Assembly (NCBI RefSeq): GCF_015182285.1
Contig: NZ_PRDM01000005.1
Location: 496,001-560,000 of the forward strand
DNA length: 64,000 bases
Reading direction: 5' to 3'
DNA from: Flavobacterium hungaricum
GTDB lineage: Bacteria; Bacteroidota; Bacteroidia; Flavobacteriales; Flavobacteriaceae
How positions within the stretch are numbered: the first letter of the stretch is position 1; the number at the start of each line of letters is the position of its first letter. The notes below the pieces were generated by a model. The model did no database searches. It worked only from the letters and a program-made list of their open reading frames with translations, and had not been told where the DNA came from. Position numbers and translations under genes: made by a program. This document shows, piece by piece, positions 1 to 7,732 of the stretch.

Positions 1-246
1 CCCCCTGGGGATTTGTGGGTACGACGCAAACAAATTATGCTATAAATATTTTGCTCCTCCGGAGCTTTTATAGCTAACAAATTTAGCCTAAAGTAAGTTC
101 CAGCTAGAACATTTATTTTATAGAAAAATTATCGGATATTCTTCAAAAGCTCCAGCGGAGCGAAATATTTATAGAAATGAATTGCCGAAAAAAGTTTTAA
201 GCTCCATCGGAGCGGCATATTTATAATATAAATTCGGATGTAAATA
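1..246. repeat. Non-coding region with three GCTCC-N3-GGAGC palindromic repeats
   Basis: No gene is seen. Three copies of one element occur: 39-65 (minus orientation, palindrome 53-65), 149-177 (plus, palindrome 149-161) and 201-229 (plus, palindrome 201-213). Each has GCTCC, three variable bases and GGAGC, followed on one side by an A/T tail close to GAAATATTTATAG. The arms are constant and the loop differs (TCC, AGC, ATC), as expected for a selected or recently spread hairpin. Lying just downstream of hemF, the hairpins could also end or protect the haem transcript; that is inference. Confidence 0.75.
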
Positions 247-1161
247 TTAAACCCAGTCAATTGGATTTTCTAAAACCTTTATTAATTTTTCTTCTTCGCT
301 TCCCGCTTCGGGGTGATGATCATAAACCCATTGCACATGAGGAGGAAGACTCATCAGGATACTTTCAATTCTTCCGTTTGTTTTTAAACCGAACAAAGTG
401 CCTTTGTCATGAACCAGATTAAACTCCACATAACGGCCTCGGCGAATTTCCTGCCACGTTCTGTTTTCTGGAGTATATTCAAGATTTTTTCGTCTTTCGA
501 CAATCGGAACATAAGCTTCAAGGAAACTATTACCTACTTCGGTTACAAAGTTGTACCAATCTCCCATCGACATTTGTTCGTTTGCTTTGCAGTAATCAAA
601 GAACAAACCGCCAAGACCTCTGGCTTCGTTTCTGTGCGCATTCCAAAAATACGAATCGCATTGTTTTTTATATTTCGGATAAAACTCTGGATTGTGTTTA
701 TCGCAGGCTGTTTTGCAGGTTTGATGAAAGTGTTTCGCATCTTCTTCAAACAAATAATAAGGCGTTAAATCTTGTCCGCCTCCAAACCATTGCTGAATAA
801 CCTTTCCTGATTCATCATACATTTCGAAGTATCGCCAATTGGCGTGCACGGTAGGAACCATCGGGCTTTTCGGGTGAATAACCAAACTTAATCCGCAGGC
901 AAAGAAATCGGCTTCTCCCACACCAAACATCTTTTGCATCGTTTCTGGAAGTTTTCCATGAACGGCAGAAATGTTGACACCGCCTTTTTCGAAAACTCCC
1001 GAGCCTTCGGGACCGTTTTCGATAACGCGGGTTCTCCCTCCTCCGCCTTCTGGACGTTTCCAAAGATCTTCACGGAATTTTGCAGTTCCGTCAACAGCTT
1101 CTAATCCAGCGCAGATTTGGTCTTGTAAATTTTGTATGTAAGCGTAAAATTTATCTTTCAT
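247..1161 (-). CDS. hemF: Oxygen-dependent coproporphyrinogen III oxidase
   Basis: HemF oxidatively decarboxylates coproporphyrinogen III to protoporphyrinogen IX in the cytoplasm, using O2. The 304-residue length is normal for the family. Family blocks seen are PTVHANWRYFE, GGGQDLTPYY, NAHRNEARGLGGLFFDY and the C-terminal block running from YVEFNLVHDKGT to SILMSLPP. The ATG start is 5 bp after the stop of the preceding unknown gene, so the two are probably co-transcribed with hemE, hemD and hemC upstream. Use of the aerobic enzyme fits an aerobic flavobacterium. No alternative function is likely. Confidence 0.97.
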   Translation of the reverse strand: MKDKFYAYIQNLQDQICAGLEAVDGTAKFREDLWKRPEGGGGRTRVIENGPEGSGVFEKGGVNISAVHGKLPETMQKMFGVGEADFFACGLSLVIHPKSPMVPTVHANWRYFEMYDESGKVIQQWFGGGQDLTPYYLFEEDAKHFHQTCKTACDKHNPEFYPKYKKQCDSYFWNAHRNEARGLGGLFFDYCKANEQMSMGDWYNFVTEVGNSFLEAYVPIVERRKNLEYTPENRTWQEIRRGRYVEFNLVHDKGTLFGLKTNGRIESILMSLPPHVQWVYDHHPEAGSEEEKLIKVLENPIDWV

Positions 1162-1166
1162 CGTAA

Positions 1167-1547
1167 TTATTTTTTGGCTTTCGCCGAAACAATTTTAGTA
1201 TTTATCCCAAAGGAAAAAACTTTACTTTCTTGCTGAATGTATTGGTAAACAGTCAAAGCTTTATCTTCAAAATTGTAGTTTTCAATTTTTGAAAAATCCA
1301 TCAAGAAATCTGCAAACTGTTCTAATTGTTCCCAGTCGAAATGAAGACGAACCAACAAATCGATTAAATCTTCATTGGAATAATCAACTAAAGTTTCCGT
1401 ACTTAATGCGAATTCTTTTAGTTGATTTTCAATTTCTGCTATTTGCAAGTGATCCAAAGGATAAGGAATATAAACAAGAGTTCGTAACGTTTTGAGAACG
1501 TTATCAATTCTTATTTTTTCTTCATCTCTTAAGCCTTTGTTAAGCAT
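1167..1547 (-). CDS. Conserved hypothetical protein between hemE and hemF
   Basis: A 126-residue acidic, Leu-rich, probably all-helical soluble protein of unknown function. It has no signal peptide, membrane segment or Cys motif. The reading frame stays open to a TTG at 1577, but those ten extra codons lie in a palindromic intergenic repeat (about 1562-1588), so the ATG at 1547 is preferred. It is 5 bp from hemF and on the same strand as the haem genes, which suggests co-expression; a direct role in haem synthesis is not shown by the sequence. Confidence 0.75.
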   Translation of the reverse strand: MLNKGLRDEEKIRIDNVLKTLRTLVYIPYPLDHLQIAEIENQLKEFALSTETLVDYSNEDLIDLLVRLHFDWEQLEQFADFLMDFSKIENYNFEDKALTVYQYIQQESKVFSFGINTKIVSAKAKK

Positions 1548-1561
1548 GGTTTTATTGATTT

Positions 1562-1645
1562 CCTGCAAGGTTTTCAAAACCTTGTAGGTCTGTGATCTTA
1601 AAATTATAAATCCTATACCTGCAAGGTTTTGAAAACCTTACAGGA
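1562..1645. repeat. Two copies of a CAAGGTTTT/AAAACCTTG palindromic repeat
   Basis: Copy 1 (1562-1588) has 9-bp arms CAAGGTTTT and AAAACCTTG around one base, extended outward with one mismatch. Copy 2 (1617-1645) reads ACCTGCAAGGTTTTGAAAACCTTACAGG in two halves with nearly the same arms. They sit between the unknown gene at 1167-1547 and hemE. Copy 1 runs into the open frame of that gene and supplies a false TTG start. Confidence 0.75.
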
Positions 1646-1672
1646 AAGTAAAATACGACTGAAAACTGATTA

Positions 1673-2698
1673 CTAATTCCCGTATTCCTTCACCGCGTCA
1701 ATAAACGCTTTTGCGTGATCTACTGGGATATTTGGTAGAATTCCGTGCCCAAGGTTCACGATATATTTATCTTTTCCGAATTCGTCGATCATTTGGTGAA
1801 CCATTTTCTTAATTGTCGGGATTGGAGAAAGTAGTCTTGACGGATCAAAATTTCCTTGTAATGTAATGTTTCCACCAGACAAATAACGAGCATTTCTAGC
1901 AGAACAAGTCCAATCTACTCCAAGTGCAGAAGCACGGCTTTTTCCCATTTCACCAAGAGCAAACCAACATCCTTTTCCAAAAACAATTACGGGAGTAATA
2001 TCTGCAAGAGCATCCACAATCTGATTAATGTATTTCCATGAAAACTCCTGATAATCAACTGGAGAAAGCATTCCTCCCCAAGAATCAAAAATCTGAACGG
2101 CATTTACACCCGATTTTACTTTTTCTTTTAAGTATAAAATGGTTGTGTCTGTGATTTTTTGCAATAAAGTATGTGCTGCTGCTGGATTTGAAAAACAGAA
2201 TCCTTTTGCAGTATCAAAACTTTTAGATCCTTTTCCTTCAACAGCATAACAAAAAATAGTCCAAGGTGAACCAGCAAAACCAATTAATGGCACCTCATCA
2301 TTCAACATTTCCTTAGTCAATTTAACAGCATCAAAAACGTAACCTAATGTTTCATTCACATCTGGAACATACACTTTATGAACATCTGCCAGCGAACGAA
2401 TTGGATTTGGAATTATAGGCCCTAAATTGTCTTTTAATTCTACATGAATTCCCATTGCTCGTGGAACTACCAGAATATCCGAAAATAAAATTGCCGCATC
2501 TGGTGCAATTCGTCGAATAGGCTGTACCGTAATTTCAGCAGCTAATTCTGGAGTTTCGCAACGCGTGAAAAAATCATATTTATCGCGAAGTTCTCTAAAT
2601 TCTGGTAAATATCTTCCGGCTTGACGCATCATCCATACTGGCGGACGCTGTACTGTTTCTCCTTTTAACGCTTTTAAAAATAGGTCGTTCTTTAACAT
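1673..2698 (-). CDS. hemE: Uroporphyrinogen decarboxylase
   Basis: HemE removes four acetate carboxyls from uroporphyrinogen III to give coproporphyrinogen III. Both family signatures are present: RPPVWMMRQAGRYLPE near residues 18-33 and GFAGSPWTIFCYAVEG in the middle; the C-terminal NLGHGILPNIP block is also seen. The ATG at 2698 gives 341 residues, the usual length. The frame is open 12 codons further upstream, but that part is made of a Lys/Gln-codon intergenic repeat (CAAAG words, 2712-2745) and is not family sequence. It follows hemD on the same strand and feeds hemF downstream. Confidence 0.97.
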   Translation of the reverse strand: MLKNDLFLKALKGETVQRPPVWMMRQAGRYLPEFRELRDKYDFFTRCETPELAAEITVQPIRRIAPDAAILFSDILVVPRAMGIHVELKDNLGPIIPNPIRSLADVHKVYVPDVNETLGYVFDAVKLTKEMLNDEVPLIGFAGSPWTIFCYAVEGKGSKSFDTAKGFCFSNPAAAHTLLQKITDTTILYLKEKVKSGVNAVQIFDSWGGMLSPVDYQEFSWKYINQIVDALADITPVIVFGKGCWFALGEMGKSRASALGVDWTCSARNARYLSGGNITLQGNFDPSRLLSPIPTIKKMVHQMIDEFGKDKYIVNLGHGILPNIPVDHAKAFIDAVKEYGN

Positions 2699-2748
2699 GT
2701 TTTTTATTTTAGTTGCAAAGCCACAAAGGGACAAAGTTGCAAAGGTTT

Positions 2749-3426
2749 TTATTTATATTCATTAATTACATCCTCAATTACATTTTCAACCGTTGGCTGA
2801 TCTGCGATGATGATGTTTTTTGTGATTTTATGCAAAGCTTCGGCAGTGGTTTCTCCAATACAGAAACAGGTTTCTTTTTTAATTGTATTCTCTTTTAAAT
2901 AACTCTCAACACCAGACGGACTAAAAAACAATAATGCATCAACAGTTGTCTTTATTTTTTGAGGCTGTAAAGAAGTGTCATAAACCTGAATTTCATTAAA
3001 TTTTATTCCGGCTTCTTTTAAAGCATCTGGCAAAGTATCTCTTCTAAGATTACCGCTAAAAAATGTGAAACTTTCTTTATTGTAGATCAAAGTTATAATT
3101 TCGGCAAGATCAGAAGCGTAACCTGTGTATGCCACAACATTAAAACCATTATCGCTTAATAGCGCTTTTGTTTTTAATCCAACACAAAAAACATTTTTGT
3201 CCCGAAGTTTCGGAATAAGGTCTTTAGATTTTGGATTTGCTAAAAAACTATGAACTGCATTCTGACTTGTAAAAAGAAGATTTTCGTTGAGTTCTTTTAT
3301 TTCAAAAGATTTGTTTTCGGTTTTGATGAAATCATATGCAGCAACTTCAAAACCTGCTTTTACCAATTCCTGTTTTTGAATTCCCGAAAGAACTTTTGTA
3401 GATAGTATTTGGATCGATTTTGCCAT
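2749..3426 (-). CDS. hemD: Uroporphyrinogen-III synthase
   Basis: HemD closes and isomerises hydroxymethylbilane to uroporphyrinogen III. The family is weakly conserved, so the call rests on size (225 residues), the two-lobed alternating alpha/beta pattern, the motif LLFFSPSGVESYL near residues 165-177 followed by FCIGETTAEAL, and position between hemC and hemE. The start codon overlaps the hemC stop by one base (TAATG), indicating translational coupling. Confidence 0.93.
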   Translation of the reverse strand: MAKSIQILSTKVLSGIQKQELVKAGFEVAAYDFIKTENKSFEIKELNENLLFTSQNAVHSFLANPKSKDLIPKLRDKNVFCVGLKTKALLSDNGFNVVAYTGYASDLAEIITLIYNKESFTFFSGNLRRDTLPDALKEAGIKFNEIQVYDTSLQPQKIKTTVDALLFFSPSGVESYLKENTIKKETCFCIGETTAEALHKITKNIIIADQPTVENVIEDVINEYK

Positions 3427-4349
3427 TATTTCTTTAAAGATTCTTTAATGGACTGCATCAATTCCGCTCCGCCATTGTTTAATATTTCCTGAGCCGAATG
3501 GAAACCTAATTTTTTCCATTCCGAAATGTCTACCGTTTTATCAATTTCCAGTTTTTGTTTTCCATCAACAGAAAGCAGAACACCTTGAAAATGCAGCGTA
3601 TCCTCATCTTCATTATAATTGACCAAAGCTCCAATTGGCGCGGTACAACCGCCTTCAAGCGTTCTTAAAAACTGACGTTCGATATACGTACAAATTTCAG
3701 TTTCGATATGATTTAACTTCGAAAGTGCATCAAGTGTATAATTATCATTTTCCATTGCCACAACCAGCATCGCTCCTTGTGCAGGTGCAGGAATCATCCA
3801 ATCCAGATTGATAACATTTTCTGGTTTCAAATTAATACGTTCCAAACCAGCAGCAGCAAAAACGGCTCCGTCCCAATTATTATCCTGCAATTTCTGCATA
3901 CGCGTATTGACATTACCGCGTAAATCAACTACAGTATGATTAGGATATTTATTAAACCATTGTGCCTGACGTCTTAAACTTCCTGTTGCAATAGTACTCG
4001 GATTAGCAAAATCAGGATTTCCTTTGTGAACCAAAATATCCAAAACATTGGCTCTTTCTAAAACTGCCGCCTGAACAATTCCTTTTGGCAAAGCCGTAGG
4101 AACGTCTTTCATAGAATGCACTGCAATATCAATATCGCCGTTAATCATAGCAATATCAAGAGTTTTGGTAAAAATTCCGGTAATGCCCAATTCATAAAGC
4201 GGTTTGTCCAAGATAATATCACCCTGCGATTTAACCGCAACAATTGAGGTTTTATACCCTAAATCGTTCAATTGTTTTTCGACAGTATGTGCCTGCCAAA
4301 GTGCCAATTCGCTATCGCGCGTTCCAATTCTGATTGTTTTTTCAGCCAT
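3426..4349 (-). CDS. hemC: Hydroxymethylbilane synthase (porphobilinogen deaminase)
   Basis: HemC joins four porphobilinogen molecules into hydroxymethylbilane on a covalently bound dipyrromethane cofactor. The 307-residue protein shows GTRDSELALWQA at the N-terminus, HSMKDVPT with the catalytic Asp (D82), TGSLRRQAQ and DLRGNVNTR for substrate binding, and LEGGCTAPIGA, whose Cys235 anchors the cofactor. Its stop overlaps the hemD start. Upstream lies the GxxExxY element, which separates it from hemA. Confidence 0.97.
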   Translation of the reverse strand: MAEKTIRIGTRDSELALWQAHTVEKQLNDLGYKTSIVAVKSQGDIILDKPLYELGITGIFTKTLDIAMINGDIDIAVHSMKDVPTALPKGIVQAAVLERANVLDILVHKGNPDFANPSTIATGSLRRQAQWFNKYPNHTVVDLRGNVNTRMQKLQDNNWDGAVFAAAGLERINLKPENVINLDWMIPAPAQGAMLVVAMENDNYTLDALSKLNHIETEICTYIERQFLRTLEGGCTAPIGALVNYNEDEDTLHFQGVLLSVDGKQKLEIDKTVDISEWKKLGFHSAQEILNNGGAELMQSIKESLKK

Positions 4350-4356
4350 GTTTTAA

Positions 4357-5030
4357 TTTTTAACCATTAAGATATTAAGGTAATTAAGCTTTTCTTTGTC
4401 AAAGAACATTAAACTTAACTTCTTTAATATAGTACTGGTTCAAATTTTATTTAATCTATTAATCTTGCAAAATAATCATTCACAAGTGGTTTCATTGATT
4501 TTGTAATGTTTGTTGTGTTGAAATTTATCAATAGTCCTTGAGGCCTTTGCAGTAATTTCATATATGTCAATAATTGGGCTTCGTGAATGGGCAATAAATT
4601 TTCTATTGCTTTTAATTCCACAACAACACAATTATTTACAAGCAAATCAATTCTTAAATCAGATTCTAATTCAAGATCATAATAATCTATTTTGACAACT
4701 AATTGTTGCTTAACGTCGTATCCGTTTTGTTCTAATTCGTATTTGAGGCACTGTTCATAAATGCTTTCTAAAAGTCCAGGTCCTAAAGCTTTATGCACTT
4801 TTATCGCAAAACCTGTAATTTCATAAGCCAATTGTGTAACCTCTTTTTTTGTCATAGAACTTATTTTCACCCTTAAGCTATTAAGCTAATTAAGCTTTTG
4901 TTCAAGAATAGCTTGGCTTAATTTTCTTGACAAAGCTTGGACTTAATTTCCTTAATATCTTAATGGTTTAATTTTTATTAAGTATTGCTGCTACAAATTT
5001 TAACTTTCTTAATATCTTAATGGTAAAATT
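4357..5030. repeat. Related repeats bounding the GxxExxY gene
   Basis: A motif containing AACCATTAAGATATTAAGG is found at 4362-4380 (plus) and as its exact reverse complement at about 4950-4968. Similarity continues inward on both sides to a CTTTGTCAA block (4394-4402 plus; 4927-4935 as TTGACAAAG). A third, inverted copy is at 5003-5025, and a diverged copy in the direct orientation is at 4871-4903. The 420-bp gene lies inside this set. The layout resembles the ends of a small mobile cassette, but no transposase or clear target-site duplication is seen. Confidence 0.65.
4451..4870 (-). CDS. GxxExxY protein (PD-(D/E)XK nuclease-like)
   Basis: This 139-residue protein matches the GxxExxY family: GLLESIY at residues 32-38 gives the name motif. 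A PD-(D/E)XK-like core follows: Asp75 in RIDLL, then Glu85-Leu-Lys87 in VVVELKAIE, and a helix with Gln99 and Tyr103 (AQLLTYMKL), then GLLINF. The biological role of the family is not established; it is often multi-copy in one genome. Here it breaks an otherwise continuous haem cluster and is enclosed by related inverted and direct repeats, suggesting insertion as a unit. The start is an ATG at 4870. Confidence 0.9.
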   Translation of the reverse strand: MKISSMTKKEVTQLAYEITGFAIKVHKALGPGLLESIYEQCLKYELEQNGYDVKQQLVVKIDYYDLELESDLRIDLLVNNCVVVELKAIENLLPIHEAQLLTYMKLLQRPQGLLINFNTTNITKSMKPLVNDYFARLID

Positions 5031-5034
5031 TAAT

Positions 5035-6285
5035 CTAAGATGCTTTTATTTTGAAGACTTTTTCGATCCATTCGATGCTTTCATCGACCATGGTGTCGTC
5101 GTCTTTTAAATGATTGGCAAAATGTGTAGTGATTTTTTGGATGATTCTATTGCTGATGATTTCGGCTTGAGCTTCATTAAAATCTGCAATTTTTTTACTT
5201 TGAAAATCCAGTTCTGACATTTTTATTGCGTTTAATTTTTCTTTTAGCGCATTGATTGTCGGAGCAAATTTTCTGCCTTTCATCCAAATTGTGAATTCTT
5301 CTTTCACCTCCTCAATAATTGCTTCGGCTGCTGGAATGTGTAATTTTCTGTTTTCCAAAGTTTCATCTGTCAATTGAGACAAATAATCCATGTGGATCAA
5401 CGTTACGCCTTCTAGCTCTTCTACATTTTCATTTACGTTTTTCGGAATCGATAAATCCAGAATCAACAAAGGTTTTTTAAGGTTTAAAATCGCTTTGTCA
5501 ACCGTTGGGTTTTGAGCTCCTGTTGCCACAACCACAACATCGGCCTTTTGAAGTTCTAAGTGTAATTCAGAATAATCTTTAACAATCAGATTAAGTTTTC
5601 CTGCCAGTTTCTCGGCTTTGTCTTTTGTTCTGTTGATTAAAGTAATATGTTCGTTTTTAGTATGTTTTACTAAATTTTCGCAAGTGTTTCTTCCAATTTT
5701 TCCAGTTCCAAAAAGTAAAATGTTTTTGTTGCTGATGTCTTCAACATTTTTAAGAATATATTGTACCGATGCAAAAGAAACAGAAGTAGCGCCAGAGCTG
5801 ATTTCAGTTTCATTTTTAATTCTTTTGCTCGCCTGAATTACCGCATTTACCAATCTTTCCATAAAAGTATTGGCTAAACCCATTGATTTTGAGTGGATAA
5901 AACTGGTTTTAATTTGAGATATAATTTCGAAATCGCCTAAAATCTGACTGTCTAAACCAGTCCCGACACGAAACATATGATTAATAGCTTCTTGATTTTT
6001 GTACACAAATCCCACTTTCTGGAAAGCGTCAACAGATCCGTTACTATTATCACAAATAAGTTTTATTAATTGAAAGGGATGTTCTGCAAAACCATAAATC
6101 TCGGTTCTGTTACAGGTTGAAGTGACAATTAAACTTTCTATTCCTTCTGTTTTAGCTTGTTCCAGCAAACGTGTTTTCGCAACTGCATCCAAACTAAATT
6201 GACCTCTGACCTCAGCATCAGCTTTTTTGTAACTCAATCCAACTGAGTAAAAATAAAGGTGTTTCGGTACGTTATTGTTTTCCAT
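5035..6285 (-). CDS. hemA: Glutamyl-tRNA reductase
   Basis: HemA reduces glutamyl-tRNA to glutamate-1-semialdehyde with NADPH, the first committed step of C5-pathway haem synthesis. The catalytic Cys58 lies in TSTCNRTEIYGF. FRVGTGLDSQILGDFEI and the Rossmann motif LLFGTGKIGRN (residues about 190-200) are typical. The C-terminal dimerisation helix is complete, and 416 residues is the normal length. It is divergently placed from an AraC-type regulator gene. A promoter -7 match (TAATTTTG) lies about 24 bp before the ATG. Confidence 0.97.
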   Translation of the reverse strand: MENNNVPKHLYFYSVGLSYKKADAEVRGQFSLDAVAKTRLLEQAKTEGIESLIVTSTCNRTEIYGFAEHPFQLIKLICDNSNGSVDAFQKVGFVYKNQEAINHMFRVGTGLDSQILGDFEIISQIKTSFIHSKSMGLANTFMERLVNAVIQASKRIKNETEISSGATSVSFASVQYILKNVEDISNKNILLFGTGKIGRNTCENLVKHTKNEHITLINRTKDKAEKLAGKLNLIVKDYSELHLELQKADVVVVATGAQNPTVDKAILNLKKPLLILDLSIPKNVNENVEELEGVTLIHMDYLSQLTDETLENRKLHIPAAEAIIEEVKEEFTIWMKGRKFAPTINALKEKLNAIKMSELDFQSKKIADFNEAQAEIISNRIIQKITTHFANHLKDDDTMVDESIEWIEKVFKIKAS

Positions 6286-6308
6286 AATTCACTTTCTAAA
6301 AAGTGCAA

Positions 6309-6316
6309 CAAAATTA
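6309..6316 (-). promoter_or_regulatory. Probable hemA promoter -7 element
   Basis: TAATTTTG on the minus strand fits the Bacteroidota -7 consensus TAnnTTTG and is 24 bp before the hemA start. A convincing -33 TTG at the expected distance is not seen, so this is a partial match. Confidence 0.5.
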
Positions 6317-6410
6317 TTACTATACCGTTGATAAAAATAACGCTAAAAGTACTTTTTATGTCGCTCAATGTTTTTTTGGTCCTAATTAGGTGTTTTTGAG
6401 TAAAAAAGGC

Positions 6411-6418
6411 TACTTTTG
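6411..6418 (+). promoter_or_regulatory. Probable promoter -7 element of the AraC-type gene
   Basis: TACTTTTG matches TAnnTTTG and lies about 93 bp before the ATG at 6512. The hemA -7 match is about 95 bp away on the other strand, so the shared intergenic region (6286-6511) probably holds both promoters. Confidence 0.5.
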
Positions 6419-6511
6419 TAGCAAAATCAACTCTTTAGAAGTGATTAGTTTAGAGCGATTCTAAATAAGATCACAACTTGGTTTTGATTTTTGTTTCAAA
6501 AAAATATCGCT

Positions 6512-7387
6512 ATGGGTTCTCAAGAAATTATTAAAATTGAAGACGACTTTACGCTGATCCGTTTTCAAAACGACAGTTCCGAGCCATTTTTTGCACAGCA
6601 TGAAATAGTCGGTACTGGTCTGATACAGTTTCACTTCGGTATAAAAGGCAATGCCAAATTCCTGTTCAATCAAGGAACTTATGCCTTGGAGCTGAAAGAA
6701 GAAAAATCACTGCTTTTATACAACCCGCAAAAAGAATTACCACTTCATTTAGAATTGGCTCCAAATTCCTGGGCGATCTCTGTAATTGTATCTATCAAGA
6801 AATTTCACGCATTATTTTCTGCCGAAGCCGATTACATTACTTTTCTAAGTGCTGACAATAAGGATAAAAAATACTACAACGAAGGAAATATCAGTCCGTC
6901 AATGGCAATTGTGCTGAGCCAGCTGTTTCATTACAATCTCCATCCATCCATCAAAAACTTGTATTACAAAGGAAAAGGATACGAATTACTGAGTTTGTAT
7001 TTTAACAGAACCGAAGATCCAAACGCAGAACAATGTCCGTTCCTGATTGATGAAGACAACGTTTTGAAAATCCGAAGAGCCAAAGAAATCATCATCGCCA
7101 ATATGGCCGAACCGCCGGGATTACAAGAACTGGCAGATGAAATTGGTCTGAATTTGAAGAAACTTAAAATGGGTTTCAAACAAATTTATGGCGACACCGT
7201 GTATGGTTTTCTTTTCGATTACAAAATGGATTTCGCTAGAAAGTTGTTAGACAGTGGTTCTTATAATGTGAACGAAGTGGGTTTAAAAATTGGCTACAGC
7301 ACTGGAAGTCACTTTATAGCGGCTTTCAAGAAAAAGTTTGCGACAACTCCAAAAAAATATTTGATGTCGATAAATGCAAATGTTTAA
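6512..7387 (+). CDS. AraC-family transcriptional regulator
   Basis: A 291-residue regulator with an N-terminal ligand-sensing region of about 190 residues and a C-terminal AraC-type double helix-turn-helix domain: LQELADEIGLNLKKLKMGF for the first helix pair and NEVGLKIGYSTGSHFIAAFKKKF for the second, ending in TPKKYL. The ATG at 6512 is chosen; a TTG at 6491 would add seven residues without family support. Placement between hemA and hemH, divergent from hemA, suggests it controls haem synthesis genes, but the inducer is not visible in the sequence. Confidence 0.93.
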   Translation: MGSQEIIKIEDDFTLIRFQNDSSEPFFAQHEIVGTGLIQFHFGIKGNAKFLFNQGTYALELKEEKSLLLYNPQKELPLHLELAPNSWAISVIVSIKKFHALFSAEADYITFLSADNKDKKYYNEGNISPSMAIVLSQLFHYNLHPSIKNLYYKGKGYELLSLYFNRTEDPNAEQCPFLIDEDNVLKIRRAKEIIIANMAEPPGLQELADEIGLNLKKLKMGFKQIYGDTVYGFLFDYKMDFARKLLDSGSYNVNEVGLKIGYSTGSHFIAAFKKKFATTPKKYLMSINANV

Positions 7388-7658
7388 GCATACTGTAAAG
7401 CCAGAGATCTAAAATCAAACGTTCCTACGGAATGTTATACTGTGTAGACATTTGAAGTTACCAACGAAATGTTCCAACAGAACATAAAAATGATGAATCT
7501 TTGGTCAAAATGTTCCGATAGGAACATCTCGTTGGTAGAAAAAAAAATTAAATGTTTTTTGCGTTCCATAGGAACGATTGATTTAAGAGAATCAATTTTA
7601 TAAATAAAGACATAATTAAAAAGTAATAAATATCATATTTCTAATAAAGTACAGAACA
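7388..7658. repeat. Non-coding region with four TGTTCC/GGAACA palindromic repeats
   Basis: No gene is seen. Hairpins occur at 7418-7436 (imperfect, G-T tolerant), 7459-7485 (minus orientation, tail TTACCAACGAA), 7510-7542 (7-bp perfect arms ATGTTCC/GGAACAT at 7510-7527, then tail CTCGTTGGTAGAAAA) and 7562-7576 (6-bp perfect arms CGTTCC/GGAACG). Copies 2 and 3 share the GTTGGTA tail in opposite orientation. The family has the same plan (palindrome plus one-sided tail) as the GCTCC repeats near position 1. Confidence 0.75.
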
Positions 7659-7666
7659 TACTTTTG
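7659..7666 (+). promoter_or_regulatory. Probable hemH promoter -7 element
   Basis: TACTTTTG matches TAnnTTTG about 67 bp before the hemH ATG. The 5' leader between them contains short AAGCTTAAAGCCTAAAGC-type repeats (7688-7718). Confidence 0.45.
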
Positions 7667-7732
7667 TCGAAATTTAAAACAAATTAAAAGCTTAAAGCCT
7701 AAAGCTTAAGCCTAAAGCAATAAAAAACAAGA

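Noticed and set aside
409..800. Plus-strand frames opposite hemF
   Set aside because: They have no motif or promoter and lie entirely within a strongly conserved gene on the other strand.
4451..4870. Toxin of a toxin-antitoxin pair
   Set aside because: No small partner gene is adjacent, and the sequence matches the GxxExxY family better.
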